64,000 nt of DNA from Lachnotalea sp041821265 (GCA_041821265.1 JBGUEQ010000025.1:4132-68131), one strand, 5' to 3'. Shown: positions 14,198 through 23,394, counted from the stretch's first letter. Translations and numbers: made by a program. Notes: generated by a model from the letters alone, not told the origin.

Positions 14198-14995
14198 TTA
14201 TAAATGTTTCAAATAAAGTTTTTCCAGTAAATTGATTGCTTTATAGAGTCCCATAGCAATGATGCAAAGAATGACAATGCTCATGATAACCCAATCAAGT
14301 TTAAAAACTTGGGACCCATAAATAATCAGGTATCCAAGTCCAGATCTAGCTGCTAAAAATTCGCCGATTACTACACCAACTAGTGAAAGCCCAATATTAA
14401 CTTTCATAGTGCTAATGATAATTGGAATGGAACTAGGAAGAACCACTTTGATTAATACATTTCGTTTGTTTCCACCAAGGGTATAGATTAGTTTGATTTT
14501 ATCATTATCAACTTCTTTAAACCCTGCATACAAGTTGATGATTGTTCCAAAGAGTGCAACTGAAATTCCTGCAACTATGATTGTATTCATATTAGCACCT
14601 AGCCACACAATAAGGAGAGGGGCTAAAGCTGATTTTGGAAGACTGTTTAATACAACTAAATAGGGCTCTAAAATAGCGGACAATTTTTTATTTGACCATA
14701 ATAGCACAGAAACTAGCACACCCAAGATAATGACTAGAAAAAAACTAACGAACGTTTCTGCTAAAGTTATAAAAATATGGTGTAATATGGTGCCGTCTAA
14801 TAACATGCTATAAAAGCAAGAAACGATTTTAACGGGACTACTGAATATAAAAGAATCAATTAGACCGAGGTTCGTTGTAAGTTGCCATAATGAAATAAAA
14901 ACGATAAATATAATTATTCTAGATGCAGTGATACTTCTTTTATCCTTTACATTTTCTCTCATGTATTCATACTGTCTAATTGATGTTTTATTCAT
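14198..14995 (-). CDS. ABC transporter permease, SsuC/TauC/ThiX type
   Basis: A 265-residue membrane protein with about six segments and the EAA-loop region typical of BPD_transp_1 permeases (GGNKRNVLIKVVLPSSIPIIISTMKV, here in parts). It resembles permeases for sulfonates, taurine and thiamine or pyrimidine precursors. It overlaps the upstream ATPase gene by 8 bases, so the two are translationally coupled. No substrate-binding protein gene adjoins the pair, so the substrate cannot be inferred; the binding protein must be encoded elsewhere or upstream genes have been lost. Confidence 0.85.
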   Translation of the reverse strand: MNKTSIRQYEYMRENVKDKRSITASRIIIFIVFISLWQLTTNLGLIDSFIFSSPVKIVSCFYSMLLDGTILHHIFITLAETFVSFFLVIILGVLVSVLLWSNKKLSAILEPYLVVLNSLPKSALAPLLIVWLGANMNTIIVAGISVALFGTIINLYAGFKEVDNDKIKLIYTLGGNKRNVLIKVVLPSSIPIIISTMKVNIGLSLVGVVIGEFLAARSGLGYLIIYGSQVFKLDWVIMSIVILCIIAMGLYKAINLLEKLYLKHL

Positions 14996-15755
14996 TATAG
15001 TCTAACTCCTTCCATATAGCATTAAAGTAATCTTTGAATTCGGGTGCATTACGACATCCCATAGGAGTTCTGTTTGCTAAATCAAATTCAATTGGTATTA
15101 TGGTTTTAATTGTTCCAGGTCGTTTTGATAGCACGATAACTTTATCACCTAGGCTAATTGCTTCTGAAAGGTCATGAGTAACTAGTACAGCGGTTTTTTT
15201 CTCTTTTTTAATAATACTTCCAATATCATCACTTACGGCTAATCGAGTCTGATAGTCAAGGGCTGAAAACGGTTCGTCAAGTAAAAGTATGGAAGGGTTT
15301 AGGGCAAGGGTTCTAATCAATGCGGCTCGTTGTCGCATGCCGCCGGATAGTTCGGAGGGTTTTTTATCTCTAAATGTATTAAGACCATAATTTATTAGCA
15401 TTTCATTAACCGTATCTGTATATTGCGTCGTTAACTTTTTCTGAATTTCCAGACCTAAAATAATATTTTTGTAGACACTTCTCCACTCAAATAAATGGTC
15501 TTTTTGGAGCATATACCCAATATCAGTACGTACTTTTGACACATCGGTGTTGTTGATTTGTATGCTTCCAGTTTCGGGTGAAATTAAGCCAGCAATTAGT
15601 GAGAGAAGTGTTGATTTACCACATCCACTTGGTCCTACGATTGCAATAAATTCTCCTTCTTTCACATCGAATGATATATTATATAAAGCAGGTGTTTCAC
15701 CTGCTACAGAGTGATAAGCATAGCTTACAGATTTAAGCTCGAGCAAAGATTTCAT
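14988..15755 (-). CDS. ABC transporter ATP-binding protein, SsuB/TauB type
   Basis: About 255 residues: Walker A GPSGCGKSTLL, Q-loop YMLQKDHLFEWR, signature LSGGMRQRAAL, Walker B ILLLDEPFSALD and H-loop VLVTHDLSEA. The DHLFEWR and LDYQTR variants are those of the nitrate/sulfonate/taurine subfamily. It powers the permease encoded next (8-base overlap). I chose the ATG at 15755 (GGAGGT six to seven bases upstream on the minus strand) over a start 33 codons further out, whose extra residues do not look like this family. Confidence 0.88.
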   Translation of the reverse strand: MKSLLELKSVSYAYHSVAGETPALYNISFDVKEGEFIAIVGPSGCGKSTLLSLIAGLISPETGSIQINNTDVSKVRTDIGYMLQKDHLFEWRSVYKNIILGLEIQKKLTTQYTDTVNEMLINYGLNTFRDKKPSELSGGMRQRAALIRTLALNPSILLLDEPFSALDYQTRLAVSDDIGSIIKKEKKTAVLVTHDLSEAISLGDKVIVLSKRPGTIKTIIPIEFDLANRTPMGCRNAPEFKDYFNAIWKELDYNE

Positions 15756-15886
15756 ACAATACCTCCATTTAATATATACATTATTGTATGAAGCACTTAA
15801 AAAGAAGTTCCTAGTATATGAATACTCATTAAAATAATATAAGAGTTCGTTCAAATATTGAATTGTATGGAAAGCTATATTATAAT

Positions 15887-16019
15887 GTAACTATTCAGAA
15901 CCCGCTAACGCGGGATGTTTTGCAAAGCATAATCCCGAGTTTTATTAGCGCTAAAATGCAAGGTTCTTGCATTTTATGTGCATCGCGTAGCGGTAACGAT
16001 GAAGGTACTGAATCGTTAC
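15887..16019 (+). repeat. Dispersed repeat family A, full-length 133-bp copy
   Basis: Ends GTAACTATTCAG and CTGAATCGTTAC are inverted repeats. Inside are CGCGGGAT/ATCCCG and AAAATGCAAG..CTTGCATTTT hairpins and GCGCTA/TAGCGG pairs. It closely parallels 35031-35162. An ORF across it (15863-16060) is an artefact. Confidence 0.85.
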
Positions 16020-16169
16020 TTATTATTTACAGAATCACTGTAGTTAGCAGCTGTAAATAGTAATGAATATATCATTATGAAACAAGGTACAAGCGTGAAG
16101 TCAAATAGCTTAAATTCAAATAGTCCCAATGAATCAATATGTATGACAAAACGCACAAATGGAGGATAT

Positions 16170-16796
16170 ATGAATGTTTTAAATTACCAAAAAGAATTAG
16201 ATAAACTAATTGCAAATTTACAAAAAGACGAAATTCAACCAAGTTTATTATTACACAGTTGTTGTGCACCCTGTAGTAGTTATGTATTGGAGTATTTATC
16301 ACAGTATTTTAAAATCACGATATTTTATTACAATCCAAACATTTATCCATTAAGTGAATATGAAAAGAGAGTAATAGAACAGCAACAATTTATAAATGAC
16401 AGTTCGGCAAAACTCCCAATTCATTTTATGGAAGGAAATTATGATACGGACCGCTTTTATGAAGAGACAAAAGGCCTTGAGCATGTAAAAGAAGGCGGTG
16501 AACGTTGTTTTAAATGTTATGAACTAAGAATGCGTGAAACTGCACAAATCGCAAGAGAAAAAGAGTTTGATTATTTTACTACAACACTTTCCATTAGTCC
16601 ACTCAAAAATGCGCAAAAGTTAAATGAGATAGGAATAAAACTGGAAGAGGAATATGGAGTATCCTATTTACATTCTGATTTTAAGAAAAAGAACGGATAT
16701 AAAAGATCCGTAGAGTTATCAAAAGAGTATAATTTATACAGACAGGATTATTGTGGATGTGTATTTTCTATGAGAAATGGGGAAGTGAAACAATAG
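16170..16796 (+). CDS. queH: Epoxyqueuosine reductase QueH
   Basis: About 208 residues with the cysteine pattern of QueH (formerly DUF208): LHSCCAPCSSY near the N-terminus, GGERCFKCYELRM in the middle and DYCGCVFSM near the end, plus YYNPNIYPLSEYEKR. QueH reduces epoxyqueuosine to queuosine in tRNA, using metal and Fe-S centres in place of cobalamin-dependent QueG. I chose ATG 16170 because GGAGG lies four bases upstream; a start 31 codons earlier lacks a ribosome binding site and has no family similarity. It is preceded by a family A repeat and stands alone. Confidence 0.93.
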   Translation: MNVLNYQKELDKLIANLQKDEIQPSLLLHSCCAPCSSYVLEYLSQYFKITIFYYNPNIYPLSEYEKRVIEQQQFINDSSAKLPIHFMEGNYDTDRFYEETKGLEHVKEGGERCFKCYELRMRETAQIAREKEFDYFTTTLSISPLKNAQKLNEIGIKLEEEYGVSYLHSDFKKKNGYKRSVELSKEYNLYRQDYCGCVFSMRNGEVKQ

Positions 16797-16884
16797 CTTA
16801 AAACTCTTGTGAATAGCTAGTAAACGAAATGAATCATTTTAAATAGTAATGAAGTGATATCGTTTTACAGCAATCAATTATTGC

Positions 16885-16912
16885 TTGAAATGATTAAATA
16901 TGCTATTATTAT
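16885..16912 (+). promoter_or_regulatory. Promoter of argH
   Basis: TTGAAA (16885-16890), 16-bp spacer, TATTAT (16907-16912), 35 bases ahead of the argH start. No arginine-box palindrome stands out. Confidence 0.5.
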
Positions 16913-16946
16913 GTAATATTATACATGAAAGAAAAGAGGAAACAAT

Positions 16947-18323
16947 ATGGCACAATTATGGGGTGGTCGTTTCACGAAAGAAACAGACCAATTAGTTTAT
17001 AATTTTAATGCTTCAATTTCATTTGACAAAAAATTTTACAAACAAGATATAGAGGGTAGCATTGCGCATGTAACGATGCTTGCGAAGCAGAATATTCTTA
17101 CAGATGATGAAAAGGGTACAATCATTAATGGACTCAACAGCATTCTTGCCGATGTAGAAAACGGTAAACTAGAAATATCTGAGAAATATGAGGATATTCA
17201 TAGTTTTGTAGAAGCTAATCTAATTGAACGCGTAGGAGATGCAGGTAAAAAACTTCACACGGGAAGAAGTAGAAACGATCAAGTTGCTTTAGATATGAAA
17301 TTATATGTTCGTGAAGAAGTAATTGAAATGGATGATCTTTTAAAAGAACTTTTGCAGGTGTTACTAAACATTATGGAAGAAAATACAGAAACATTTATGC
17401 CTGGTTTTACACATTTGCAAAAGGCCCAACCAATTACTTTGGCTCATCACATGGGAGCCTATTTTGAAATGTTTAAACGAGATCGTTCACGTATGATGGA
17501 TATCTATAATCGTATGAATTATTGTCCTCTGGGAGCAGGCGCATTGGCGGGAACAACATATCCACTCGATCGAGACTATGTGGCTAGTTTGTTAGGTTTT
17601 GCAGGAGCAACGCAAAACAGCATGGATTCGGTATCGGATCGTGATTATGTAATTGAATTATTATCAGCAATGTCTACCATTATGATGCATTTAAGTAGAT
17701 TTTCAGAAGAAATTATTATATGGAATACAAATGAATATCGATTTGTTGAATTGGATGATGCCTATAGCACAGGAAGCAGTATTATGCCTCAGAAAAAAAA
17801 TCCTGATATAGCAGAGTTGGTCCGTGGTAAAACAGGACGTGTATACGGAGCATTAATGTCAATTTTAACGACAATGAAAGGCATACCATTAGCATACAAT
17901 AAAGATATGCAGGAAGACAAAGAGTTGACATTTGATGCAATAGACACCGTGAAAGGATGCCTTGCATTATTTACTGGTATGGTTAAAACAATGGAATTTA
18001 ATAAAGATAGAATGGAAATAAGTGCAAAAGGTGGTTTTACAAATGCTACTGATGTAGCTGATTATTTAGTTAACAAAGGAGTCCCATTTCGTGATGCTCA
18101 CAGCATTTCAGGGCGCTTAGTTTTAACCTGCATTGAAAAAAACTGTGCGCTAGATGATTTGACATTAAGTGAATTTAAAGTGGAAGCGGAATTGTTTGAA
18201 GAGGATATTTATCAAGCAATTAGTTTAGAGACTTGTGTGAATAAAAGAGTGACACTGGGAGCACCTGGTAAAACCTCCATGGAACAGGTTATTAAAGAAA
18301 ATAAAATCTATCTGGCAAAATAA
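16947..18323 (+). CDS. argH: Argininosuccinate lyase
   Basis: A 458-residue member of the fumarase/aspartase superfamily. LWGGRFTKETDQLVYNFNAS (in parts), LHTGRSRNDQ with the substrate-binding Arg/Asn, GFTHLQKAQPIT with the catalytic His, and the signature GSSIMPQKKNPD with the catalytic Ser are all present. It splits argininosuccinate to arginine and fumarate, the last step of arginine synthesis. Full length and start are standard (AAAGAGGA upstream of ATG 16947). argG is not adjacent; the next gene, asd, belongs to the aspartate pathway and has its own promoter. Confidence 0.97.
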   Translation: MAQLWGGRFTKETDQLVYNFNASISFDKKFYKQDIEGSIAHVTMLAKQNILTDDEKGTIINGLNSILADVENGKLEISEKYEDIHSFVEANLIERVGDAGKKLHTGRSRNDQVALDMKLYVREEVIEMDDLLKELLQVLLNIMEENTETFMPGFTHLQKAQPITLAHHMGAYFEMFKRDRSRMMDIYNRMNYCPLGAGALAGTTYPLDRDYVASLLGFAGATQNSMDSVSDRDYVIELLSAMSTIMMHLSRFSEEIIIWNTNEYRFVELDDAYSTGSSIMPQKKNPDIAELVRGKTGRVYGALMSILTTMKGIPLAYNKDMQEDKELTFDAIDTVKGCLALFTGMVKTMEFNKDRMEISAKGGFTNATDVADYLVNKGVPFRDAHSISGRLVLTCIEKNCALDDLTLSEFKVEAELFEEDIYQAISLETCVNKRVTLGAPGKTSMEQVIKENKIYLAK

Positions 18324-18337
18324 AAATTAAAAAAGTG

Positions 18338-18364
18338 TTGCATTATAGGGTGAAATGGTATACT
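18338..18364 (+). promoter_or_regulatory. Likely promoter of asd
   Basis: TTGCAT (18338-18343) and TATACT (18359-18364) with a short 15-bp spacer; shifting the -10 to TACTAT (18361-18366) gives 17 bp. Confidence 0.4.
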
Positions 18365-18385
18365 ATACTTAATACAAAGACATAT

Positions 18386-18455
18386 GTACGCGGTAGAAAA
18401 ACAAAGAATGCAAGTTCTATTGTTAATGTAAGCAACAGATAGATTTTATGCGTAC
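18386..18455 (+). promoter_or_regulatory. Possible three-way-junction leader RNA ahead of asd
   Basis: GTACGC (18386-18391) pairs with GCGTAC (18450-18455). Between them TAGAA (18394-18398) can pair with TTCTA (18415-18419) and TTGTT (18420-18424) with AACAG (18434-18438). This is not the lysine riboswitch (no match to its long core). No terminator follows, and the asd ribosome binding site lies 20 bases downstream. The stems are short, so this is tentative. Confidence 0.3.
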
Positions 18456-18484
18456 TGGGAAATAATGCAAAGAGGAGAATTATT

Positions 18485-19570
18485 ATGAGTCAGAAATTAA
18501 AAGTTGGTATCCTTGGTGGTACTGGTATGGTAGGGCAACGTTTTATATCTTTATTAGAAAATCATCCTTGGTTTGAAGTGGTTGCTATTGCAGCAAGTCC
18601 ACGTTCAGCGGGAAAATCATATGAAGAGGCAGTAGGAAGTAGATGGAAAATGACAACTCCAATGCCTGAGGCAGTTAAGAAATTAGTTGTTATGAATGTA
18701 AATGAAGTTGAAAAAGTTGCTTCGGAAGTAGATTTTGTATTTAGTGCAGTTGATATGTCTAAAGAAGAAATTAAAGCAATCGAAGAAGCATATGCTAAGA
18801 CGGAGACACCTGTTGTTTCAAATAATAGCGCACATCGTTGGACACCAGATGTTCCTATGGTAGTTCCAGAGATTAATCCTGAACATTTTGAAGTAATTAA
18901 ATTTCAAAAAGAGCGTTTGGGAACAAAGAAGGGCTTTGTGGCAGTAAAACCAAACTGTTCTATTCAAAGCTATGCACCATGTTTGGCTGCTTGGAAGGAA
19001 TTTGAACCTTCAGTTGTAGTTGTTACAACCTATCAAGCAATTTCAGGTGCTGGCAAAACGTTTGAAGAATGGCCTGAAATGATAGAAAATGTGATACCTT
19101 TCATAGGTGGAGAAGAAGAGAAGAGTGAACAAGAACCATTGAGAGTTCTTGGTAAAATAGTAGATGGTGTCATTGTAAAAGCACAAGAGCCTTCTATCAC
19201 AGCACAGTGTATTCGTGTTCCAGTGTTAAATGGCCATACAGCAGCCGTATTTGTATCATTTAAGAAGAAACCTACCAAGGAAGAACTAATTGAAAAATTA
19301 GTATCGTTCAAAGGACTTCCACAGGAATTAGAACTTCCAAGTGCTCCAAAACAGTTTATTCAATATATGGAAGAAGATAATCGCCCACAAGTAAAAGCAG
19401 ATGTAGATTTTGAAAATGGAATGGGTGTATCAATTGGTAGATTAAGAGAAGATAGTGTTTTTGATTTTAAATTTGTAGGACTTTCACATAATACTGTTCG
19501 TGGAGCAGCGGGTGGAGCGGTTCTGTGTGCAGAGTTATTAAAAGCACAAGGATATATTCAAGCAAAATAG
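18485..19570 (+). CDS. asd: Aspartate-semialdehyde dehydrogenase (archaeal/fungal-like type)
   Basis: A 361-residue enzyme: Rossmann motif GILGGTGMVGQRF, SNNSAHRW, catalytic cysteine in VKPNCSIQSY, and GAGKTFEEWPEM. It reduces aspartyl phosphate to aspartate semialdehyde for lysine, methionine and threonine synthesis. The insertion GGEEEKSEQEPLRVLG and the overall pattern match the longer archaeal/eukaryotic-type ASD and not the typical bacterial one; this form is common in Clostridia. AGAGGAG precedes ATG 18485. It has its own promoter and terminator. Confidence 0.95.
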   Translation: MSQKLKVGILGGTGMVGQRFISLLENHPWFEVVAIAASPRSAGKSYEEAVGSRWKMTTPMPEAVKKLVVMNVNEVEKVASEVDFVFSAVDMSKEEIKAIEEAYAKTETPVVSNNSAHRWTPDVPMVVPEINPEHFEVIKFQKERLGTKKGFVAVKPNCSIQSYAPCLAAWKEFEPSVVVVTTYQAISGAGKTFEEWPEMIENVIPFIGGEEEKSEQEPLRVLGKIVDGVIVKAQEPSITAQCIRVPVLNGHTAAVFVSFKKKPTKEELIEKLVSFKGLPQELELPSAPKQFIQYMEEDNRPQVKADVDFENGMGVSIGRLREDSVFDFKFVGLSHNTVRGAAGGAVLCAELLKAQGYIQAK

Positions 19571-19597
19571 TAAAAGTATATGGCCTATTAGGGCCGA

Positions 19598-19642
19598 AAC
19601 AATAGATTTGTAATTAAGTATACAAATCTATTGTTTTTTTAT
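19598..19642 (+). terminator. Terminator of asd
   Basis: Perfect 15-bp stem AACAATAGATTTGTA (19598-19612) with 19621-19635, followed by TTTTT. Confidence 0.85.
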
Positions 19643-19773
19643 TGCATAAATAGTTGCAATTATAAGGGATATCTATTATTATATGATAGGAATTCTATGA
19701 ACAATTTTACGTACTTGTAATTGTGAAATTGGATCGGAATATGAAATAATATTTTAATAAGGAAGTAATTTGA

Positions 19774-20541
19774 ATGTATGCAAGTGATGTGGAAATTTTT
19801 GCTGATATAGCAGTTGACAAGTATCGGCTATGTAAAAATGATCCGAAAAGATATTTTATGAGGGCAGTAGTAGCAGGATTTTTTCTTGTTGTAGCAATTG
19901 TATTAGCGTATGTTACAGCGGCTTTATTTTACAGTACTAATCCGCAAATGGGAAAGTTATTATCAGCGATTTTGTTTCCAATAGCCATTGTACTTATTGT
20001 ATTTATTGGTGGGGATTTATTTACTGGTAATAACATGACAATGGCACTAGGTGTGTTTGCAAAGAAATGCACATGGAAACAAGCTATTGTTATATGGGTG
20101 GTTAGTTATGTTGGCAATTTTGTTGGATGTTTTATATTCATATTTATTTTTGCAAAAAGCGGTGCTTCCATACCAATGTTAGCAGAATATTTGTCACATA
20201 TTATCATGTCAAAATTAGAACTTACACCAATGCAACTAGTACTTAGAGGTATGCTTTGTAATTTTATGGTATGTCTTGCAGTTTTAGCTGGTGCTAAAAT
20301 GAAATCAGAGTCTGGTAAACTTGTTGTAATGTTTTGTGTAATTGCAGCATTTGTAATTGCTGGTTTTGAACATTGTATTGCCAATATGGGGATTTTTTCA
20401 TTAGCCTATTTGATTCTTGATCAAGTACCACCAATTGCGATGGTAGCTAAAAGTATGTTTTTTGTCACAATCGGAAATATCTTAGGTGGTGTCGTACTTC
20501 TTGCTTGGCCATTATATGCAATGGCAATTAAGGACAAATAA
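19774..20541 (+). CDS. Formate/nitrite transporter (FNT) family channel
   Basis: A 255-residue protein with six membrane segments and the FNT motifs GDLFTGNNM and FVGCFIF, followed by GMLCNFMVCLAVLAGAKM and GFEHCIANM. FNT proteins form pentameric channels for formate, nitrite or hydrosulfide. No formate or nitrite metabolism gene is adjacent, so the substrate stays open; in fermenters formate is most common. The ribosome binding site AAGGAAG lies upstream of ATG 19774. The following GGDEF/EAL gene starts 41 bases later and may be co-transcribed. Confidence 0.9.
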   Translation: MYASDVEIFADIAVDKYRLCKNDPKRYFMRAVVAGFFLVVAIVLAYVTAALFYSTNPQMGKLLSAILFPIAIVLIVFIGGDLFTGNNMTMALGVFAKKCTWKQAIVIWVVSYVGNFVGCFIFIFIFAKSGASIPMLAEYLSHIIMSKLELTPMQLVLRGMLCNFMVCLAVLAGAKMKSESGKLVVMFCVIAAFVIAGFEHCIANMGIFSLAYLILDQVPPIAMVAKSMFFVTIGNILGGVVLLAWPLYAMAIKDK

Positions 20542-20582
20542 TGTTATAATACATAACAATAAGAAAGCTGAGGTGACATTAC

Positions 20583-22325
20583 GTGGAATCAAATGAAATT
20601 ATTAAATGCTCGAGGGAATCAATGAATTTTAAAATCGATTTACTGGAAGCAGAGGCTGAAAAATTAATTCTTAATGAACATATATATAAAACGGCAATTA
20701 ATATGTCGGATGATGCCTTTGTCTATGAGGATTTGAACACAAATAAATTTGTGATTTCAGAAAAATTTCACAATATGTTTAAGATAAAAGATGATGTTAC
20801 CTTGAATCAAAGATTAGTAATTAGTGCAGTATGCGAGGATGATAAATTTATTATTAGCCAACTTCTCATGGAGAAGTCAGAGAATCTACAAAATAGAGTG
20901 ATTGAATTTAAATTGGAAGATGATAAAACCTGGATAGTAGCTAATGTTAAAATTATTTTTGATAAAAATGGAAAAGCTATTGAAAAAATTACTTTTTTTA
21001 GAAATATTACTTCTATAAAAAAGAAAAATGAAGAATTAAAATATATGGCATACTTTGATTTGTTAACAGGTTTATTTAATAGAAATTATTTTGTAAAAAG
21101 ATTAAATGAAGCTGTAAACCAAGCAAAAGAAGACAATATCTGTATTACAGTACTCTATATAGATATAGATGATTTTAAAGTGATAAATGATAGCCTGGGA
21201 ATTGTTGCAGGTGACGAAGTGATCCAAATGTATGCACAGGATCTAAATGGACTCTTAGATGAGAACATGTTTGCTGCAAGAATGAGCAATGATGAGTTTT
21301 GTATGGCAATAATTAATCCAATTGGTAACCGAACGATTGAAAGAATATATCAAAAAATTAATCAGCTATCGAAGAAGTCATATAAGCTTTTAAATGGAAG
21401 AGAGACACATTTTGCAGTGAGTATAGGTGTTGCTGAATATCCAGAATGTGGAGCTACTGCGCTTAGCATTATAAAAAATGCAGAAATTGCGGTTTTTGAT
21501 GTAAAGAGAAATGGAAAGAATAATATATGCTACTTTGATAATAAGATGTATAGTGATTTTCTCGAAGCGCTCAAGATGGAACGACAATTAAGTACGGCAA
21601 TAGATAACAAAGATTTTTTGCTATATTATCAGCCTCAATTTGATACAAATACAAATAAATTAAGAGGTGTTGAAGCACTTGTTCGATGGAAAAATGATGG
21701 CGAAATTATTTCTCCCAATGTGTTTATTCCAGTAGCCGAGAATAACGGGTCCATCATTTTAATAGGTGATTGGGTTATGAACAAAGCAATCGAGACTTTA
21801 GCAAAATGGAAAAGTGAATATGCATATGATGGTACTATGTCGATTAATATATCAACAATCCAAATTCGCAAAGAAGATTTTGTGAGGAAATTAAAAGCTG
21901 TCATTGATAAGTACTATGTGAATCCAGAAGATGTTGAAATAGAAATTACAGAAAGTGTAGTAATTGAAGATTTAGAAGGAATTATTAGTAAAATTAATAC
22001 AATGCGTGCATATGGAATTAAAGTATCGTTAGATGATTTTGGGACTGGCTTTTCTTCCTTATCTTATTTAAAGGATTTGCCCATTGATACTTTGAAAATT
22101 GATAAGTCATTTATTGACGGAGTTGTTACAGAATTATCTACATCAATTATAACGCGTTCGGTTATCACAATGGTTAAGCAATTAGGCATTGAAACTGTAG
22201 CAGAGGGTGTTGAAAATAAAGAGCAGTTTGATTATCTAAAAGAAATGAAATGTGATAATATTCAGGGATTTTTACTAGGAAAACCTATGAGTGAAGTTGA
22301 AATAGAAAAAATTATAAAACAGTAG
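20583..22325 (+). CDS. PAS-GGDEF-EAL cyclic-di-GMP phosphodiesterase
   Basis: A 580-residue soluble protein: a PAS-like sensor (about 30-150), GGDEF domain (150-320) and EAL domain (325-578). The GGDEF active site is altered to SNDEF (in AARMSNDEFCM), so diguanylate cyclase activity is unlikely; it may bind GTP as a regulator. The EAL domain keeps GVEALVRW, the Asn of NISTIQI, IEITESV, SLDDFGTGFSS, LKIDKSFI and TVAEGVEN, so phosphodiesterase activity is expected. It would lower c-di-GMP and favour motility. The start is GTG 20583 with GAGGTG upstream. There is no membrane segment, so it senses a cytoplasmic signal. Confidence 0.92.
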   Translation: MESNEIIKCSRESMNFKIDLLEAEAEKLILNEHIYKTAINMSDDAFVYEDLNTNKFVISEKFHNMFKIKDDVTLNQRLVISAVCEDDKFIISQLLMEKSENLQNRVIEFKLEDDKTWIVANVKIIFDKNGKAIEKITFFRNITSIKKKNEELKYMAYFDLLTGLFNRNYFVKRLNEAVNQAKEDNICITVLYIDIDDFKVINDSLGIVAGDEVIQMYAQDLNGLLDENMFAARMSNDEFCMAIINPIGNRTIERIYQKINQLSKKSYKLLNGRETHFAVSIGVAEYPECGATALSIIKNAEIAVFDVKRNGKNNICYFDNKMYSDFLEALKMERQLSTAIDNKDFLLYYQPQFDTNTNKLRGVEALVRWKNDGEIISPNVFIPVAENNGSIILIGDWVMNKAIETLAKWKSEYAYDGTMSINISTIQIRKEDFVRKLKAVIDKYYVNPEDVEIEITESVVIEDLEGIISKINTMRAYGIKVSLDDFGTGFSSLSYLKDLPIDTLKIDKSFIDGVVTELSTSIITRSVITMVKQLGIETVAEGVENKEQFDYLKEMKCDNIQGFLLGKPMSEVEIEKIIKQ

Positions 22326-22384
22326 TATTTTTTGTTCTTATTAAGATTCATATAGAGGAAATTACACAAATGTTATTCGACACA

Positions 22385-22413
22385 TTGACAAGAGTACATT
22401 GTAGTGGTAAATT
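22385..22413 (+). promoter_or_regulatory. Promoter of the amino acid ABC operon
   Basis: TTGACA (22385-22390), 17-bp spacer, TAAATT (22408-22413). A hairpin begins at 22423, right at the expected start of the transcript. Confidence 0.55.
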
Positions 22414-22422
22414 TAATTGGTA

Positions 22423-22454
22423 AAGACAACTGGGTCAAATCTAGTTGTCTTTTG
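22423..22454 (+). terminator. Hairpin in the leader of the amino acid ABC operon (terminator or attenuator)
   Basis: AAGACAACT (22423-22431) pairs with AGTTGTCTT (22443-22451), followed by TT. It lies between the promoter and the binding-protein gene, so it either ends the preceding GGDEF/EAL transcript or reduces expression of the operon. Confidence 0.5.
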
Positions 22455-22491
22455 CTATAAAAAATTATAAGAAGTAGGAGGAGGAACGATT

Positions 22492-23394
22492 TTGAAAATG
22501 AAAAAATTAATTACAGTTACATTAATATCTGCAATGGTATTTGCTTTAGGGGCATGTTCAAGCAAAGAGGCGGATACAACAACACAAGAAGACGCAGCAG
22601 TAACAGAACAGACCACAGAGGCTACAACCGAAGAGACAACGGATCAGGCCACTGATGCAGCAACAGATGAAACAGCTTCACTTACATTAGAAGATGGAGT
22701 TTTACAGGTTGGTATGGAAATTGGATACCCACCAATGGAATACTTAGCTGAAGATGGTACGACACAAATTGGATTTGACGTAGAAGTAGCACAAGCAGTA
22801 GCAGATGAATTAGGACTTGAGCTTAAAATCATTGATACAGCTTGGGATGGTATTTTCGCTTCACTTGATAGTGATCGTTATGATTGTATTATTTCCGCAG
22901 TTAGTATTACGGATGATAGAAAAGCAGCATATAACTTAACAGAAGCTTATGTTGCAAATCGAATTGTACTTGTTACACCAATAGAAGCTGGTATTACATC
23001 ACCAGAAGATTTGGCTGGAAAAAGTGTAGCAGTTCAAACAGAGACTACTTCAGATGAATACATGAAGGGATTACAGGAAAATGGCCTTGAACTTTCAGAT
23101 TACTTTGTATATGATAAAGTAATTCAGTGCTTTGATGATTTGAAAGTAGGTAGAGTTGATTCAGTTATGACTGATAGTGTAGTAGCTGCTTACTATATGG
23201 GTACTGATGCAGATAAATATGAAGTATCTTGGGAAAGTCCAGATGCAGAACCAATGGCAATCTGCCTGAAAAAGGGAAATGATAACCTTACTCAAGAAAT
23301 TGAAACAGCAATCGATACTTTATATGCAAATGGTAAAATGACTGAAATTGCTACAAAATATTTTGGATATGATGTAACAGAAGGTGTTAGATAA
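22492..23394 (+). CDS. Polar amino acid ABC transporter substrate-binding lipoprotein
   Basis: A 300-residue exported lipoprotein: signal peptide with lipobox LGAC (Cys about 21), a Thr/Glu/Ala-rich linker (25-62), then a type 3 solute-binding domain with VGMEIGYPPMEY, IGFDVEVAQAVADELG, DTAWDGIFASL and VSITDDRKAAYNLTE. It delivers a polar amino acid, perhaps cystine or glutamine, to the permease encoded at 23604. The start is TTG 22492 with AGGAGGAGG seven bases upstream. A hairpin and repeats separate it from the permease gene, which would let it be made in excess. Confidence 0.92.
   Translation: MKMKKLITVTLISAMVFALGACSSKEADTTTQEDAAVTEQTTEATTEETTDQATDAATDETASLTLEDGVLQVGMEIGYPPMEYLAEDGTTQIGFDVEVAQAVADELGLELKIIDTAWDGIFASLDSDRYDCIISAVSITDDRKAAYNLTEAYVANRIVLVTPIEAGITSPEDLAGKSVAVQTETTSDEYMKGLQENGLELSDYFVYDKVIQCFDDLKVGRVDSVMTDSVVAAYYMGTDADKYEVSWESPDAEPMAICLKKGNDNLTQEIETAIDTLYANGKMTEIATKYFGYDVTEGVR

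Noticed and set aside
14988..15854. Longer ATPase start 33 codons upstream
   Set aside because: The extra residues have no family similarity, and GGAGGT sits just before the ATG at 15755.
15863..16060. 65-codon ORF (and the similar 35019-35204)
   Set aside because: Both are frames through full-length family A copies; they share residues only because the repeat is shared.
18324..18484. Lysine riboswitch ahead of asd
   Set aside because: The leader is about 100 bases, much shorter than the lysine aptamer, and lacks its conserved core.
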